Assembly (NCBI GenBank): GCA_041497115.1
Contig: JBGQFW010000010.1
Location: 1-64,000 of the forward strand
DNA length: 64,000 nt
Origin: AR5 sp041497115
GTDB taxonomy: Bacteria > Methylomirabilota > Methylomirabilia > Rokubacteriales > CSP1-6
Direction of reading: 5' to 3'
This document shows positions 41,602 through 49,328 of the stretch, in pieces. The notes beneath the pieces are model-generated. The model was not told the DNA's origin. It saw nothing but the letters and a program-made list of their open reading frames with translations, and searched no databases. Every line of letters starts with the position of its first letter. Position 1 is the first letter of the stretch. The translations under genes and the position numbers were made by a program.

Positions 41602-42093
41602 GTGAGTGAGCAGCACCTTCGGGAGGAGCTGTACGCGGCGTTCAAGAATCGGGCGCTGCTGTATCACCATTTCTTCGACGCGCTCCGCCGCGAGCACGGC
41701 GAGGCGCGGGCGACGGAGATCATGGGCCGCGCCATCTACGCGCGCGGCACCGAGATCGGCCGCCGGTTCGCCCGCTACGCGCCGGGCGACCTGGCGGGGC
41801 TGCGCGACGCCTTCGTGGGCGGGGTGCCCGACGACGGGCGGATGTTCGCGCCGAAGGTCACGCGCTGCGACGCCGGCGGGCTCGACATCGAGCTGACCCG
41901 CTGCCCCCTGCAGGACGCCTGGCGCGAGGCGGGGCTGCCCGATGCCGAGATCGCGCGGCTCTGCCAGATCGCCGGCCGCATCGACAACGGCACCTTCGAG
42001 ACCGCCGGCTTCGAGTTTTCCGCCGACACCTGGCAGCCGGGCCGCAGCGGCTGCTGTCGCCTCCACATCCGACCGGGCGCCGCCCACCGCTAG
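41602..42093 (+). CDS. L-2-amino-thiazoline-4-carboxylic acid hydrolase-like protein
   Basis: 163 aa. The C-terminal pattern CPLQDAWREAGL, CQIAGRIDNGTFETAGF and a final paired CC in GRSGCCRLHI matches the family named after the hydrolase that opens the thiazoline ring on the way to cysteine. Many members are uncharacterised and have only the fold in common. The GTG at 41602 has an SD (GAGGAG, 8 nt away); the upstream GTG at 41593 does not. It follows the peptide-transporter genes at 61 nt and may act on the imported compound. Confidence 0.65.
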   Translation: MSEQHLREELYAAFKNRALLYHHFFDALRREHGEARATEIMGRAIYARGTEIGRRFARYAPGDLAGLRDAFVGGVPDDGRMFAPKVTRCDAGGLDIELTRCPLQDAWREAGLPDAEIARLCQIAGRIDNGTFETAGFEFSADTWQPGRSGCCRLHIRPGAAHR

Positions 42094-42126
42094 CGTCCGG
42101 CCCCGTCCTGGGAGCATGCTGGGCCC

Positions 42127-43323
42127 GTGAACACGGTGCTGCTGCGCCTGGTCCCCGGCGCCCTCCTGCTCATCGCGTCCGCCCTCGCCCTGAGCGGCAG
42201 CCTGCGGACGGCGGTGTGGCCGCTGGTGCCCGCCTACCCGCTGGTGGTGCTGGGCGGCGGTCTCCTGCTGGCGTGGCGGTTCGATCGCAGCCGTCTCGTC
42301 CTCGCCCTCGCGGTCCTGCTGCTGACCGAGCGCGCGCTGGTGCTGTGGGCGCCGTTCGGCGGGGGCGGCGAGGTCAGCCGCGCGGTGTTCGGGGCGCTCG
42401 CGCTCCTCGTCCCGCTCGACCTGGCCGCGCTCACCTGGCTGCCCGAGCGCGGCCTGTTCGCCCGCCCCGGCCGCCTCGCGCTCGGCGTGCTGGGCGGCGA
42501 GATCGTCCTCGTCACGCTGTTCTGCCAGCCCCTCTTCCTCCCGCTCGCCACGCGCCTGGACGGCATGCACGCCGGCCCCGGGCTCGGCGGGCTGCCGGCC
42601 GTCTCGCTCGGCGCCTTCGTGCTCGCCTTCGCCGTGCTGGCGCGACGGGCCGTGCTGCAGGTGACCGCGGTGGAGAGCGGGGCCGTGTGGAGCCTGGTGG
42701 CCGCGCTCCTGGCGCTGGCCTCGGGGGGCGGCGGCCTCGACTCGAGCGTGTTCCTCGCCACCGGCGGTCTCATCCTCGTGCTCTCGCTCATCGAGACGTG
42801 GCACGGCATGGCCTACAACGACGAGCTCACCGGGCTGCCCGCCCGGCGCGCGCTGAACGAGGCGCTGGCGCGCCTGCGCGGCGTGTACGCGGTGGCCATG
42901 GTGGACCTCGACCATTTCAAGCGCTTCAACGACGAGCACGGCCACGACGTCGGCGATCAACTCCTCCGCATGGTGGGCGCGCGTCTGGGCGAGATCGGGG
43001 GCGGCGGGCGGGCGTTCCGCTACGGGGGTGAGGAGTTCGCGGTGCTCTTCTCCGGCCGCGACGCCGACGAGGCGCGCGGCCACATGGAGGCGGTGCGCCG
43101 GACGATCGAGCGCTCGCCGTTCGTCCTGCGCGGCCCCCACCGGCCGCGCGCGCGACCGGAGGGGCCGGCGGCGGCCGTCGAGCGCCGGCGCATCGCGGTC
43201 ACCGTCAGCGTCGGCATCGCCGCCACCGACAGCGAGGCGGTGACGCCCGAGGAGGTCGTGCGGGCGGCGGACCAGGCCCTCTACCGCGCCAAGCAGGCGG
43301 GGCGCAACCGGGTCGCGACGTGA
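42127..43323 (+). CDS. Membrane-bound GGDEF diguanylate cyclase
   Basis: 398 aa. Residues about 1-235 hold six to seven hydrophobic helices of an unnamed membrane sensor. The C-terminal GGDEF domain has MVDLDHFKRFNDEHGHDVGDQ and the active-site variant RYGGEEFAVLF; GGEEF is an active form. The RxxD inhibitory motif before it is absent. A stretch inside the domain (RGPHRPRARPEGPAAAVERRR) is an insertion rich in Arg and Pro. The GTG start lies 6 nt after CATGCT, a weak leaderless-type arrangement. The downstream gene starts inside its stop codon. Confidence 0.85.
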   Translation: MNTVLLRLVPGALLLIASALALSGSLRTAVWPLVPAYPLVVLGGGLLLAWRFDRSRLVLALAVLLLTERALVLWAPFGGGGEVSRAVFGALALLVPLDLAALTWLPERGLFARPGRLALGVLGGEIVLVTLFCQPLFLPLATRLDGMHAGPGLGGLPAVSLGAFVLAFAVLARRAVLQVTAVESGAVWSLVAALLALASGGGGLDSSVFLATGGLILVLSLIETWHGMAYNDELTGLPARRALNEALARLRGVYAVAMVDLDHFKRFNDEHGHDVGDQLLRMVGARLGEIGGGGRAFRYGGEEFAVLFSGRDADEARGHMEAVRRTIERSPFVLRGPHRPRARPEGPAAAVERRRIAVTVSVGIAATDSEAVTPEEVVRAADQALYRAKQAGRNRVAT

Positions 43324-44342
43324 GCCGTGCCCGCGGCGGCTTCGTGTCGCCGCTGGCCACGTGGTTCGCGGGTCCGGCCTCCCTCCGCGCGTTCCGCCGC
43401 CGGCGACTGGGCCGCACGCCCACCGTCCTGGCGCCGCGCGACCGGGCCTGGCGTCGCGTCGCGCCCGCCTTCGCCGCCGCCGTCGCGATGGCCGCCGCGG
43501 GGCTGCCGTTCCAGATCGCCGACGCGCGACGCTACGATCGTACGGGCGATCCGCGCCGCCTGCGCCCGGCGCTGGCCGCGGGCGCGACGGTCTTCCTCCC
43601 CCAGGTGCACCAGGTGCTGCCCCGCCTCATGCGGCTCATGGTCGCGCTGCGGGTCGCGCTGCTCGGGCCGCTGCGCGAGGAGTGCTCGTTCCTGTTCCTC
43701 GTCGAGGGGCGGGGGCGCACCGGGATGGGACTGCACCACGACGGCCCGGTGGACGCGTTCTGGCTGCAGCTCGAGGGGCGGCGCACCGTGACGCTCGGCC
43801 CGCCGGTGCCGCCGGGCACGCCCGAGGACCTCGATCCGCGCCGGGCGGCGCGGCGAGGCTGGCGAAGGCTCGAGCTGCCGCCCGGGACCCTCTTCTACCT
43901 GCCGCCGTGGACGCCGCACGACGTCGTCTGCCACGGCCGCTCGCTGGCGCTGTCGCTCACGTGGCGCCGCCTCGATGCGCGGGGCCACCGCGCGGCACGA
44001 CGGCCGGTCGCCCGGCGCCGCGGGCTCGCCGCGTGGGATGTGGTCTCCGGGCGCGTGAGGGCGGTGCCGCCGCCGGCGCGGCGCCGGCTCTTCACGCAGG
44101 TGCCCGCGCTCGCGGTCGGCGCGATGCTCGTCACGCCCGACGGCGCGCTGCGCCTGCCTCCGGCGGCGCGCGCGCTCGCGCGGCGGCTGGCGCTCATGCC
44201 GAGCTTCGCGCGCCCGGCCGGCCCGCGCGCGTCGGCGGCGCTGGCGCCACTGATCGAGCACGGCATCGTGGGACCACAGGAGCTGCCGCTCAGGATCGAG
44301 CCCGCCCGGCCGCAGGCCCTCGATGGCTGGCGATTCGCGTGA
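43320..44342 (+). CDS. Cupin/JmjC-like (cupin_8, ROXA-type) oxygenase-like protein
   Basis: 340 aa. The centre reads GLHHDGPVDAFWLQLEGRRTVTL, followed about 60 residues later by LPPGTLFYLPPWTPHDVV. These provide an HxD pair and a distal His, the Fe(II) triad of 2-oxoglutarate oxygenases of the JmjC/ribosomal-oxygenase type. The C-terminal 100 residues resemble the winged-helix tail of such enzymes. Hydroxylation of a protein or small molecule is possible but not shown. The GTG start overlaps the cyclase stop. It is convergent with the NYN gene, 21 nt away. Confidence 0.6.
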   Translation: MSRARGGFVSPLATWFAGPASLRAFRRRRLGRTPTVLAPRDRAWRRVAPAFAAAVAMAAAGLPFQIADARRYDRTGDPRRLRPALAAGATVFLPQVHQVLPRLMRLMVALRVALLGPLREECSFLFLVEGRGRTGMGLHHDGPVDAFWLQLEGRRTVTLGPPVPPGTPEDLDPRRAARRGWRRLELPPGTLFYLPPWTPHDVVCHGRSLALSLTWRRLDARGHRAARRPVARRRGLAAWDVVSGRVRAVPPPARRRLFTQVPALAVGAMLVTPDGALRLPPAARALARRLALMPSFARPAGPRASAALAPLIEHGIVGPQELPLRIEPARPQALDGWRFA

Positions 44343-44363
44343 GAGAGGGCTTCGGCCTGAGCG

Positions 44364-45653
44364 TCAGCCGGCGGCGGGAGCGCCGTGACGCCGCCGGCGC
44401 CGGCCGCCGCGCCGCGAGCGACGGCGGCGCTGGACCGCGGGCGCGCCCTCGTCGGGCGGCGCGGCCACGTCGGCGGGCTCGTCGCCCGGCTCGTCGCCGG
44501 GCTCGGGGGCGGGCATCTCGGCCGGCGCGCCGTACTGGGAGGCCTCGACCACCGCCCGGCGCGCCTCGTAGCTCTCCGCCGCGGTGAGCGGCCGCGCGAC
44601 CGGCCGCGAGGCCGCCGCCTCCACCGGCTCCGGCGCCGCCCCCGGCGCGCCGGCCCCGTCCACCAGCGTGATGTGGCCGGCGCGGCTCACCGACAGCTCG
44701 CGCAGCCGCCTCAGCCGCGTGATCAGCCGCGGCGAGCCCGGGGGCCGGCTGAAGCCGTGCGACTTCAGCGCGTTGGCCAGGGCGTCGAGGGTGATGGTGC
44801 GGCCGGCCGAGCGCTCGATCAGGTCGCGGGCAACCCCCAGCAGCTCGTCGTGCGGCGCCGTGTGCGGCTCCTCGGCGGCGGCGTGCGCGACCGGGGGCGG
44901 CGCGTGCAGCGGCGCGCCGTCGCGCCGGGGGCCGCGGCGACCGCGCCGGTGCCGCCCGCCCCGCGACTCGCCGTAGGACTCGCTCGGCGCGGCGACGACG
45001 GGCTCCTCGACGGGCGGCGCGGCCAGCGCGGGCGCCGCGCTCGGCACGCCGGTGAGGCGGCGATACGAGAGGCGGCGGAACGCGATGCCCAGGCTCGTGG
45101 CGACGTCGCCGACCGCATCAAATGCCCGGTCGTCGGAGATGACTTCCAGCACGTCGCCGGGGCGCGCGGTGCCGAGCCAGACACCGGCGGCCACCGCGAT
45201 CCGCAAATCGCTCCAGTCCTTCACCCCCACCGACGGCGCGCTGTGCAGGAGCTGGGCGCCGTGGCCGGCCAGCAGGCGCGCCGTGTCGTGGCCGATCACG
45301 CGCCAGTTGCCCACGGCGATGAAGTCGGTGCGGCGGCCGAGGCGGTCCACCGCCAGGTGGTCGATGACCCGCGCGATGTGCTGCACGCGGCTCGTGTTCT
45401 CCACGTCGAAGAAGATCGCGCGCCGGGTGGTGGGCAGCGGCCGCTCGGGCTCGGGGGGGCGGGCCGCCGCGCGCGCGGAGAACGTCAGCTCGGGCTCGGC
45501 CAGCGGCAGGTTGTGACCCGGCGGATCCGGCGGCCCCTCGACCGGCGGCAGGGGCTCGAGCGCGACCGGCTCGGGGGGTGGCGCCGCCGGGCGCGGTCCG
45601 CGGCGGCGGCCGACGCGGCGTCGTTTGGTGGACTTTCGATGTTCGGTCGTCAC
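44364..45653 (-). CDS. NYN-domain (LabA/PIN-like) protein with OST-HTH domain and Arg-rich tails
   Basis: 429 aa. A NYN nuclease domain (about residues 75-215) shows the acidic residues in IFFDVENTS, KDWSDLRIAVAAG and ISDDRAFDAV. A winged-helix OST-HTH/LOTUS-type region (about 290-360) follows. Both ends are basic: KRRRVGRRRG near the start and RRRRSRRGGRRRRRHG at the end. Such domain pairs point to RNA binding and cleavage. The GTG at 45653 begins VTTEHRKS; it is preceded by an SD located in the loop of a strong hairpin (45656-45676). An upstream ATG at 45773 would swallow that leader and is less likely. Confidence 0.75.
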   Translation of the reverse strand: MTTEHRKSTKRRRVGRRRGPRPAAPPPEPVALEPLPPVEGPPDPPGHNLPLAEPELTFSARAAARPPEPERPLPTTRRAIFFDVENTSRVQHIARVIDHLAVDRLGRRTDFIAVGNWRVIGHDTARLLAGHGAQLLHSAPSVGVKDWSDLRIAVAAGVWLGTARPGDVLEVISDDRAFDAVGDVATSLGIAFRRLSYRRLTGVPSAAPALAAPPVEEPVVAAPSESYGESRGGRHRRGRRGPRRDGAPLHAPPPVAHAAAEEPHTAPHDELLGVARDLIERSAGRTITLDALANALKSHGFSRPPGSPRLITRLRRLRELSVSRAGHITLVDGAGAPGAAPEPVEAAASRPVARPLTAAESYEARRAVVEASQYGAPAEMPAPEPGDEPGDEPADVAAPPDEGAPAVQRRRRSRRGGRRRRRHGAPAAG

Positions 45654-45655
45654 GT

Positions 45656-45676
45656 CGCGCCCGTCTCCCGGGCGCG
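45656..45676 (-). promoter_or_regulatory. 5' leader hairpin presenting the Shine-Dalgarno sequence of the NYN gene
   Basis: A perfect 7-bp stem CGCGCCC/GGGCGCG with a 7-nt loop that in the mRNA reads GGGAGAC and contains the SD GGGAG. The start codon is 3 nt after the stem. The upstream -10 candidate is TACGCT (minus strand, about 45681-45686). Confidence 0.45.
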
Positions 45677-45718
45677 GATCGAGCGTATCACGGATGGCGG
45701 AGCGCGGCAGGTGGAGTG

Positions 45719-45724
45719 TACGAT
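45719..45724 (+). promoter_or_regulatory. Candidate -10 of a leaderless promoter for the AtzG-like gene
   Basis: TACGAT with a 7-nt gap to the ATG at 45732. A nearer upstream ATG at 45723 overlaps the hexamer and is not favoured. Confidence 0.45.
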
Positions 45725-45731
45725 GCGCCGC

Positions 45732-45941
45732 ATGAGCGAGACGGCCCAACCCGGCGAGGCGGAGATCCTCCACGCGCTGATCCGCCGGCGCTACGGCGAC
45801 CGGCTCACCGCCGAGGAGCTCGACAGCGTGCGCCGCGGCGTGGAGGCGCTCGTCGAGCAGGCCGCCGCGCTGCGGGCGGTGCGCCTGGCCAATGCGGACG
45901 AGCCCGTGCAGCGCTTCGTCCCGTTCCGCGCCGACGCGTGA
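45732..45941 (+). CDS. AtzG/GatC-like small partner of the amidase
   Basis: 69 aa. The pattern LTAEELDSVRRGVEALVEQAAALRAVRLANADEP...FVPFR resembles GatC and the AtzG-like (DUF4089) small subunits that wrap around amidases of the GatA family. GatC and AtzG stabilise their amidase partner. Its stop overlaps the GTG of the amidase (GTGA), which favours equal synthesis of the two proteins. The assignment rests on pattern and position, not on a search. Confidence 0.6.
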   Translation: MSETAQPGEAEILHALIRRRYGDRLTAEELDSVRRGVEALVEQAAALRAVRLANADEPVQRFVPFRADA

Positions 45942-47326
45942 ACCCGGTCTTCTCCTCCGTCCGCGCGCTGTCCGACGCCCTGCGCCAGCGGCTCGTGTCG
46001 CCCGTCGAGCTGGCCGAGACCTTCCTGGACCGCCTCGAGCGGCTCGGCCCCCGCTACAACGCGGTCGTCACCGTCACCCGCGCGCGCGCGCTGACCCAGG
46101 CGCGCCGCGCCGAGGGCGAGATCGCCGCCGGCCGCTGGCGCGGGCCGCTGCACGGCATCCCCTACGGCGCCAAAGACCTGTTATCGACCGCCGGCATCCC
46201 GACCACGTGGGGCGCCGCCCCGCTGCGCGAGCAGACGTTCGACTTCGACGCGACGGTCGTGCGCCGCCTCGAGGAGGCGGGCGCGGTGCTCGTGGCCAAG
46301 CTCGCGATGGTCGAGCTGGCCGGCGGGATGGGCTACCGCCAGCCGAACGCCGCCTTCACCGGACCCGGCATCTCGCCGTGGGCCGACGATGCGTGGAGCG
46401 GCGGCTCGTCCAGCGGCTCGGGGTCGGCGGTGGCGGCGGGGCTGGTGCCGTTCGCGATCGGCTCGGAGACGTGGGGCTCGATCCTCTCGCCGGCCGCCTA
46501 CTGCGGCATCACCGGGCTGCGGCCGACCTACGGGCGCGTGAGCCGTCACGGCGCGATGGCCCTCGCCTGGACGCTCGACAAGCTCGGCCCGCTCGCGCTG
46601 ACCGCGGACGACTGTGGCCTCGTGCTCGGCGCCATCGCCGGCCCCGACCGCCACGACCCGACCGCGGCCGACCGCCCGTTCGCCTACGCCGCCACCGACG
46701 TCACGGGCCGCCGCTTCCGCTTCGGCGTCCTGCGCGACGTGGCGGCGACGGCGGAGCCCGCCGTGCAGGAGGCCTTCGCGCGCTCGCTCGAGACGCTGAA
46801 GAAGATCGGCACGGTCGAGGAGGTGACGGTCGCCGACCTGCCCTACGAGGCCATCACGCGCACGATCTTGATGGCCGAGGCGGCCAGCGCCTTCGAGGAC
46901 CTCATCGAGCGCGGCGGCATCGCCGCGCTGACGGCGCCCGAGGACCGCGTCACGCCCTACGCGCGCGACGCCATCCTCGCCAAGGACTACCTCAAGGCGC
47001 TGCGGCTGCGCGCGCACGTCATGCGCGAGGCCGACCGCGTGCTCGCGCGCTTCGACGCGCTCGTGGCCCCCGGCCGGCCGGCCACCGCGCCGCCCCTCGA
47101 CCAGGAGTTCCGCGACCTGCACCGGCCGCCGAAGGACCCCATGGGCGCCATCGGCAACGTGGCCGGGCTGCCCGCCATCGCGGTGCCCAACGGATTCAGC
47201 GCCCGCGGGCTGCCGACGAGCCTGCAGTTCATGGGGCGCGCCTGGGAGGACGACACCGTGCTCGCCTGCGGGCGCGCCTGGCAGGGCATCACCGACTGGC
47301 ACCTGCGCCACCCGGCCGCCGGGTAG
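45938..47326 (+). CDS. Amidase (amidase-signature family)
   Basis: 462 aa. The Ser-cisSer-Lys triad is present: Lys in YGAKDLLST, the cis-Ser in GGSSSGSGSAVAAGL and the nucleophile Ser in SETWGSILSPAA. Members hydrolyse amides such as Gln for GatCAB, carboxybiuret, allophanate or nitrile-derived amides. The small partner gene in front favours an AtzE- or GatA-like two-subunit enzyme. GTG start, coupled to the preceding gene. No GatB gene is nearby, so a tRNA-dependent role is less likely. Confidence 0.88.
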   Translation: MNPVFSSVRALSDALRQRLVSPVELAETFLDRLERLGPRYNAVVTVTRARALTQARRAEGEIAAGRWRGPLHGIPYGAKDLLSTAGIPTTWGAAPLREQTFDFDATVVRRLEEAGAVLVAKLAMVELAGGMGYRQPNAAFTGPGISPWADDAWSGGSSSGSGSAVAAGLVPFAIGSETWGSILSPAAYCGITGLRPTYGRVSRHGAMALAWTLDKLGPLALTADDCGLVLGAIAGPDRHDPTAADRPFAYAATDVTGRRFRFGVLRDVAATAEPAVQEAFARSLETLKKIGTVEEVTVADLPYEAITRTILMAEAASAFEDLIERGGIAALTAPEDRVTPYARDAILAKDYLKALRLRAHVMREADRVLARFDALVAPGRPATAPPLDQEFRDLHRPPKDPMGAIGNVAGLPAIAVPNGFSARGLPTSLQFMGRAWEDDTVLACGRAWQGITDWHLRHPAAG

Positions 47327-47337
47327 CGCCCCGCGCC

Positions 47338-48309
47338 GTGCGCCCACGCCTCGGCGTGGCCTTCGACGGTCGCGCCCCGCTGCCGGTCCTCCGCGCGCAG
47401 GCGCAGGCGGCCGAGGCCGCCGGCGCCGACGGCGTGTGGATCTCGAGCCACCTCTTCCTGCGCGATCCGTTCACGCTCGCCGCCGCCGTGCTCGCCGCGA
47501 CGAGCCGCGTGCGCGCGACGCTGATGGCGGTCAGCCCGCACGTGATGCACCCGGTGCACATGGCGATGGCCGCCGCCACGCTCGACGAGCTCGCGCCGGG
47601 GCGCGTGGCGCTGTGCGTCGGGACCGGCGCGCCCGACGACCTCGCCGCCGCCGGCGTGACACCCCGGCGGCCGCTGCGCGCGCTGCGGGAGACGGTGGAG
47701 GTCGTGCGCGCCCTGCTCGGCGGCGAGCCCGTGACCTACGCGGGCGAGCTCTTCCGCGTGGACCACCGGCGGCTCGGCCCCGGCCGCCGCCCGGTGCCGA
47801 TCGTCCTGGCCGCGGCCCGCCCGCGCGCGCTCGCGCTGGCCGGCGCCGTCGCCGACGGCGTCGTCCTCTCGAACGCCTCGTCCGTCGAGTTCGTGCGCGC
47901 CTGCCTCGCCCACGTCGCCCGCGGCGCCGGCGGCCGGCCGCTCGCCCGCGCCGGGCTGGTGTACGCCGCGGTCGCCGAGGGCGAGGCCGAGGCGCTGGGC
48001 CGCTTCCGCCGCCAGCTCGCCGTCACGCTGCGCGCGCCTCACCACGCGGAGAATCTCGCGCTGGCCGGCGGCGCGCTCGACCAGGACGCGCTGCGGCGGG
48101 CGGTCGCGCGCGAGGACTGGGCGGCGGCCGAGGCGCTCGTCGGCGACGACGTGGTGCGGCGCCACACCGCCGCCGGCCCGCCCGCCCGGGTGCGCGAGCG
48201 GCTCGACGCCTACCGCGCCGCCGGCCTCGACGAGATCGTGCTGGGCGGGCTCGCCACGCCCGAGGAGACCGCGCGCGCGGTGGCCGTCGCGCGCGGCGGG
48301 ACGGGCTGA
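47338..48309 (+). CDS. LLM-class flavin/F420-dependent oxidoreductase
   Basis: 323 aa TIM-barrel protein of the bacterial luciferase-like family. The N-terminal LGVAFDGRAP...AAEAAGADGVWISSHLF, the central LDELAPGRVALCVGTG and IVLAAARPRALALAGAVADG are typical. Such enzymes use FMN or F420; the cofactor is not clear. The GTG start lies 11 nt after the amidase stop. The next gene encodes another LLM protein, so a shared pathway with the amidase is likely, perhaps degradation of a nitrogen-containing compound. Confidence 0.78.
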   Translation: MRPRLGVAFDGRAPLPVLRAQAQAAEAAGADGVWISSHLFLRDPFTLAAAVLAATSRVRATLMAVSPHVMHPVHMAMAAATLDELAPGRVALCVGTGAPDDLAAAGVTPRRPLRALRETVEVVRALLGGEPVTYAGELFRVDHRRLGPGRRPVPIVLAAARPRALALAGAVADGVVLSNASSVEFVRACLAHVARGAGGRPLARAGLVYAAVAEGEAEALGRFRRQLAVTLRAPHHAENLALAGGALDQDALRRAVAREDWAAAEALVGDDVVRRHTAAGPPARVRERLDAYRAAGLDEIVLGGLATPEETARAVAVARGGTG

Positions 48310-48314
48310 CGCGC

Positions 48315-49313
48315 ATGCGCTTCAGCGTGCAGCTGCCCACGTGCACCGAGGGGCTCGTGAACCCGGTCCCGTTCGCGGCGCCCGCCGACTTCGTGCGGCT
48401 GGCCCAGGCGGCCGAGCGGCTCGGCTACGACGCCGTGTGGGGCAACGACCACGTCACCGCGGCGCCCTACGTGCGCCGGACGTGGGCCGAGCCGCCGAAC
48501 TTCTACGAGGTCCTCGTGACGCTGGCCACCGTGGGCGCGCACACGACGCGGGTGCGGCTGGGCACCGCGCTCATCGTGCTGCCGCTGCGCGATCCGGTCC
48601 TGCTCGCCAAGCAGGTCGCCACCCTCGACCGGCTCACGAACGGCCGCGTGATCCTCGGCGTCGGCCTCGGCGCCTACCGCCGGGAGTTCGAGGCGCAGTG
48701 GCCGCGGCGCGCCGCCGCCCGGCGCGGCGACATCTTCGACGAGTCGCTGGCGGCCCTCCGCCTCCTCTTCACCGAGCGCGAGGCGAGCTATGCCGGCGCC
48801 CACGTCGCGTTCGAGAAGCTCGAGTGCTATCCCAAGCCGGTGCAGCAGCCGCTGCCGGTGTACGTCGGCGGCCACAACGAGGCGGCGGTGGCGCGGGCGG
48901 CGCGGCTGGGCCAGGGCTGGCTGCCCGGCTGGCGCCCCTTCGACGAGGTCCGGGCGCGCACCGCGCTGCTGCGCCGCCTCACCGCCGAGGCCGGCCGCGA
49001 TCCGGCGAGCATCGAGGCCGCCGTGCAGTTCACGCTCGTGCTCGGCCGCACCGACGCCGAGGCCTCTGCCCGCTACCGTGCGACCGGCATGGGCCGCCAC
49101 CGCGTGTCGCTCGCTCACACCGGGCGCGATCCGGCCCTGGCCGAGGCCAACAACCTCATCGGCAGCCCCGCCCGCGTCCTCGAGCAGCTCGCCCGCCTGG
49201 CCGACGCCGGCGTGGACCACGTGTGCGCCATCCAGTTCCCGCACGAGAGCGTGAGCGAGATGCTCGAGCAGATGGAGTGGTTCGCCCGGGACGTCGTCGC
49301 CGTCTTCCGGTAG
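48315..49313 (+). CDS. LLM-class flavin-dependent oxidoreductase
   Basis: 332 aa. Luciferase-like TIM barrel: AERLGYDAVWGNDHV, LGTALIVLPLRDPVLLAKQVATLDRLTNGRVILGVGLGAYRREFEA, then PLPVYVGGHNEAAVARAARLGQGWLPG. The ATG follows the previous stop by 5 nt. It differs strongly from the preceding LLM protein, so the pair is not a recent duplication. Members of this group include monooxygenases and F420 dehydrogenases; the substrate is unknown. Confidence 0.82.
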   Translation: MRFSVQLPTCTEGLVNPVPFAAPADFVRLAQAAERLGYDAVWGNDHVTAAPYVRRTWAEPPNFYEVLVTLATVGAHTTRVRLGTALIVLPLRDPVLLAKQVATLDRLTNGRVILGVGLGAYRREFEAQWPRRAAARRGDIFDESLAALRLLFTEREASYAGAHVAFEKLECYPKPVQQPLPVYVGGHNEAAVARAARLGQGWLPGWRPFDEVRARTALLRRLTAEAGRDPASIEAAVQFTLVLGRTDAEASARYRATGMGRHRVSLAHTGRDPALAEANNLIGSPARVLEQLARLADAGVDHVCAIQFPHESVSEMLEQMEWFARDVVAVFR

Positions 49314-49315
49314 GG

Positions 49316-49321
49316 TATGCT
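49316..49321 (+). promoter_or_regulatory. Candidate -10 of a leaderless promoter for the aminotransferase
   Basis: TATGCT with a 7-nt gap to the ATG at 49329 and no SD. It overlaps the end of the previous gene region, so the aminotransferase may be separately transcribed. Confidence 0.45.
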
Positions 49322-49328
49322 ATCCGGC

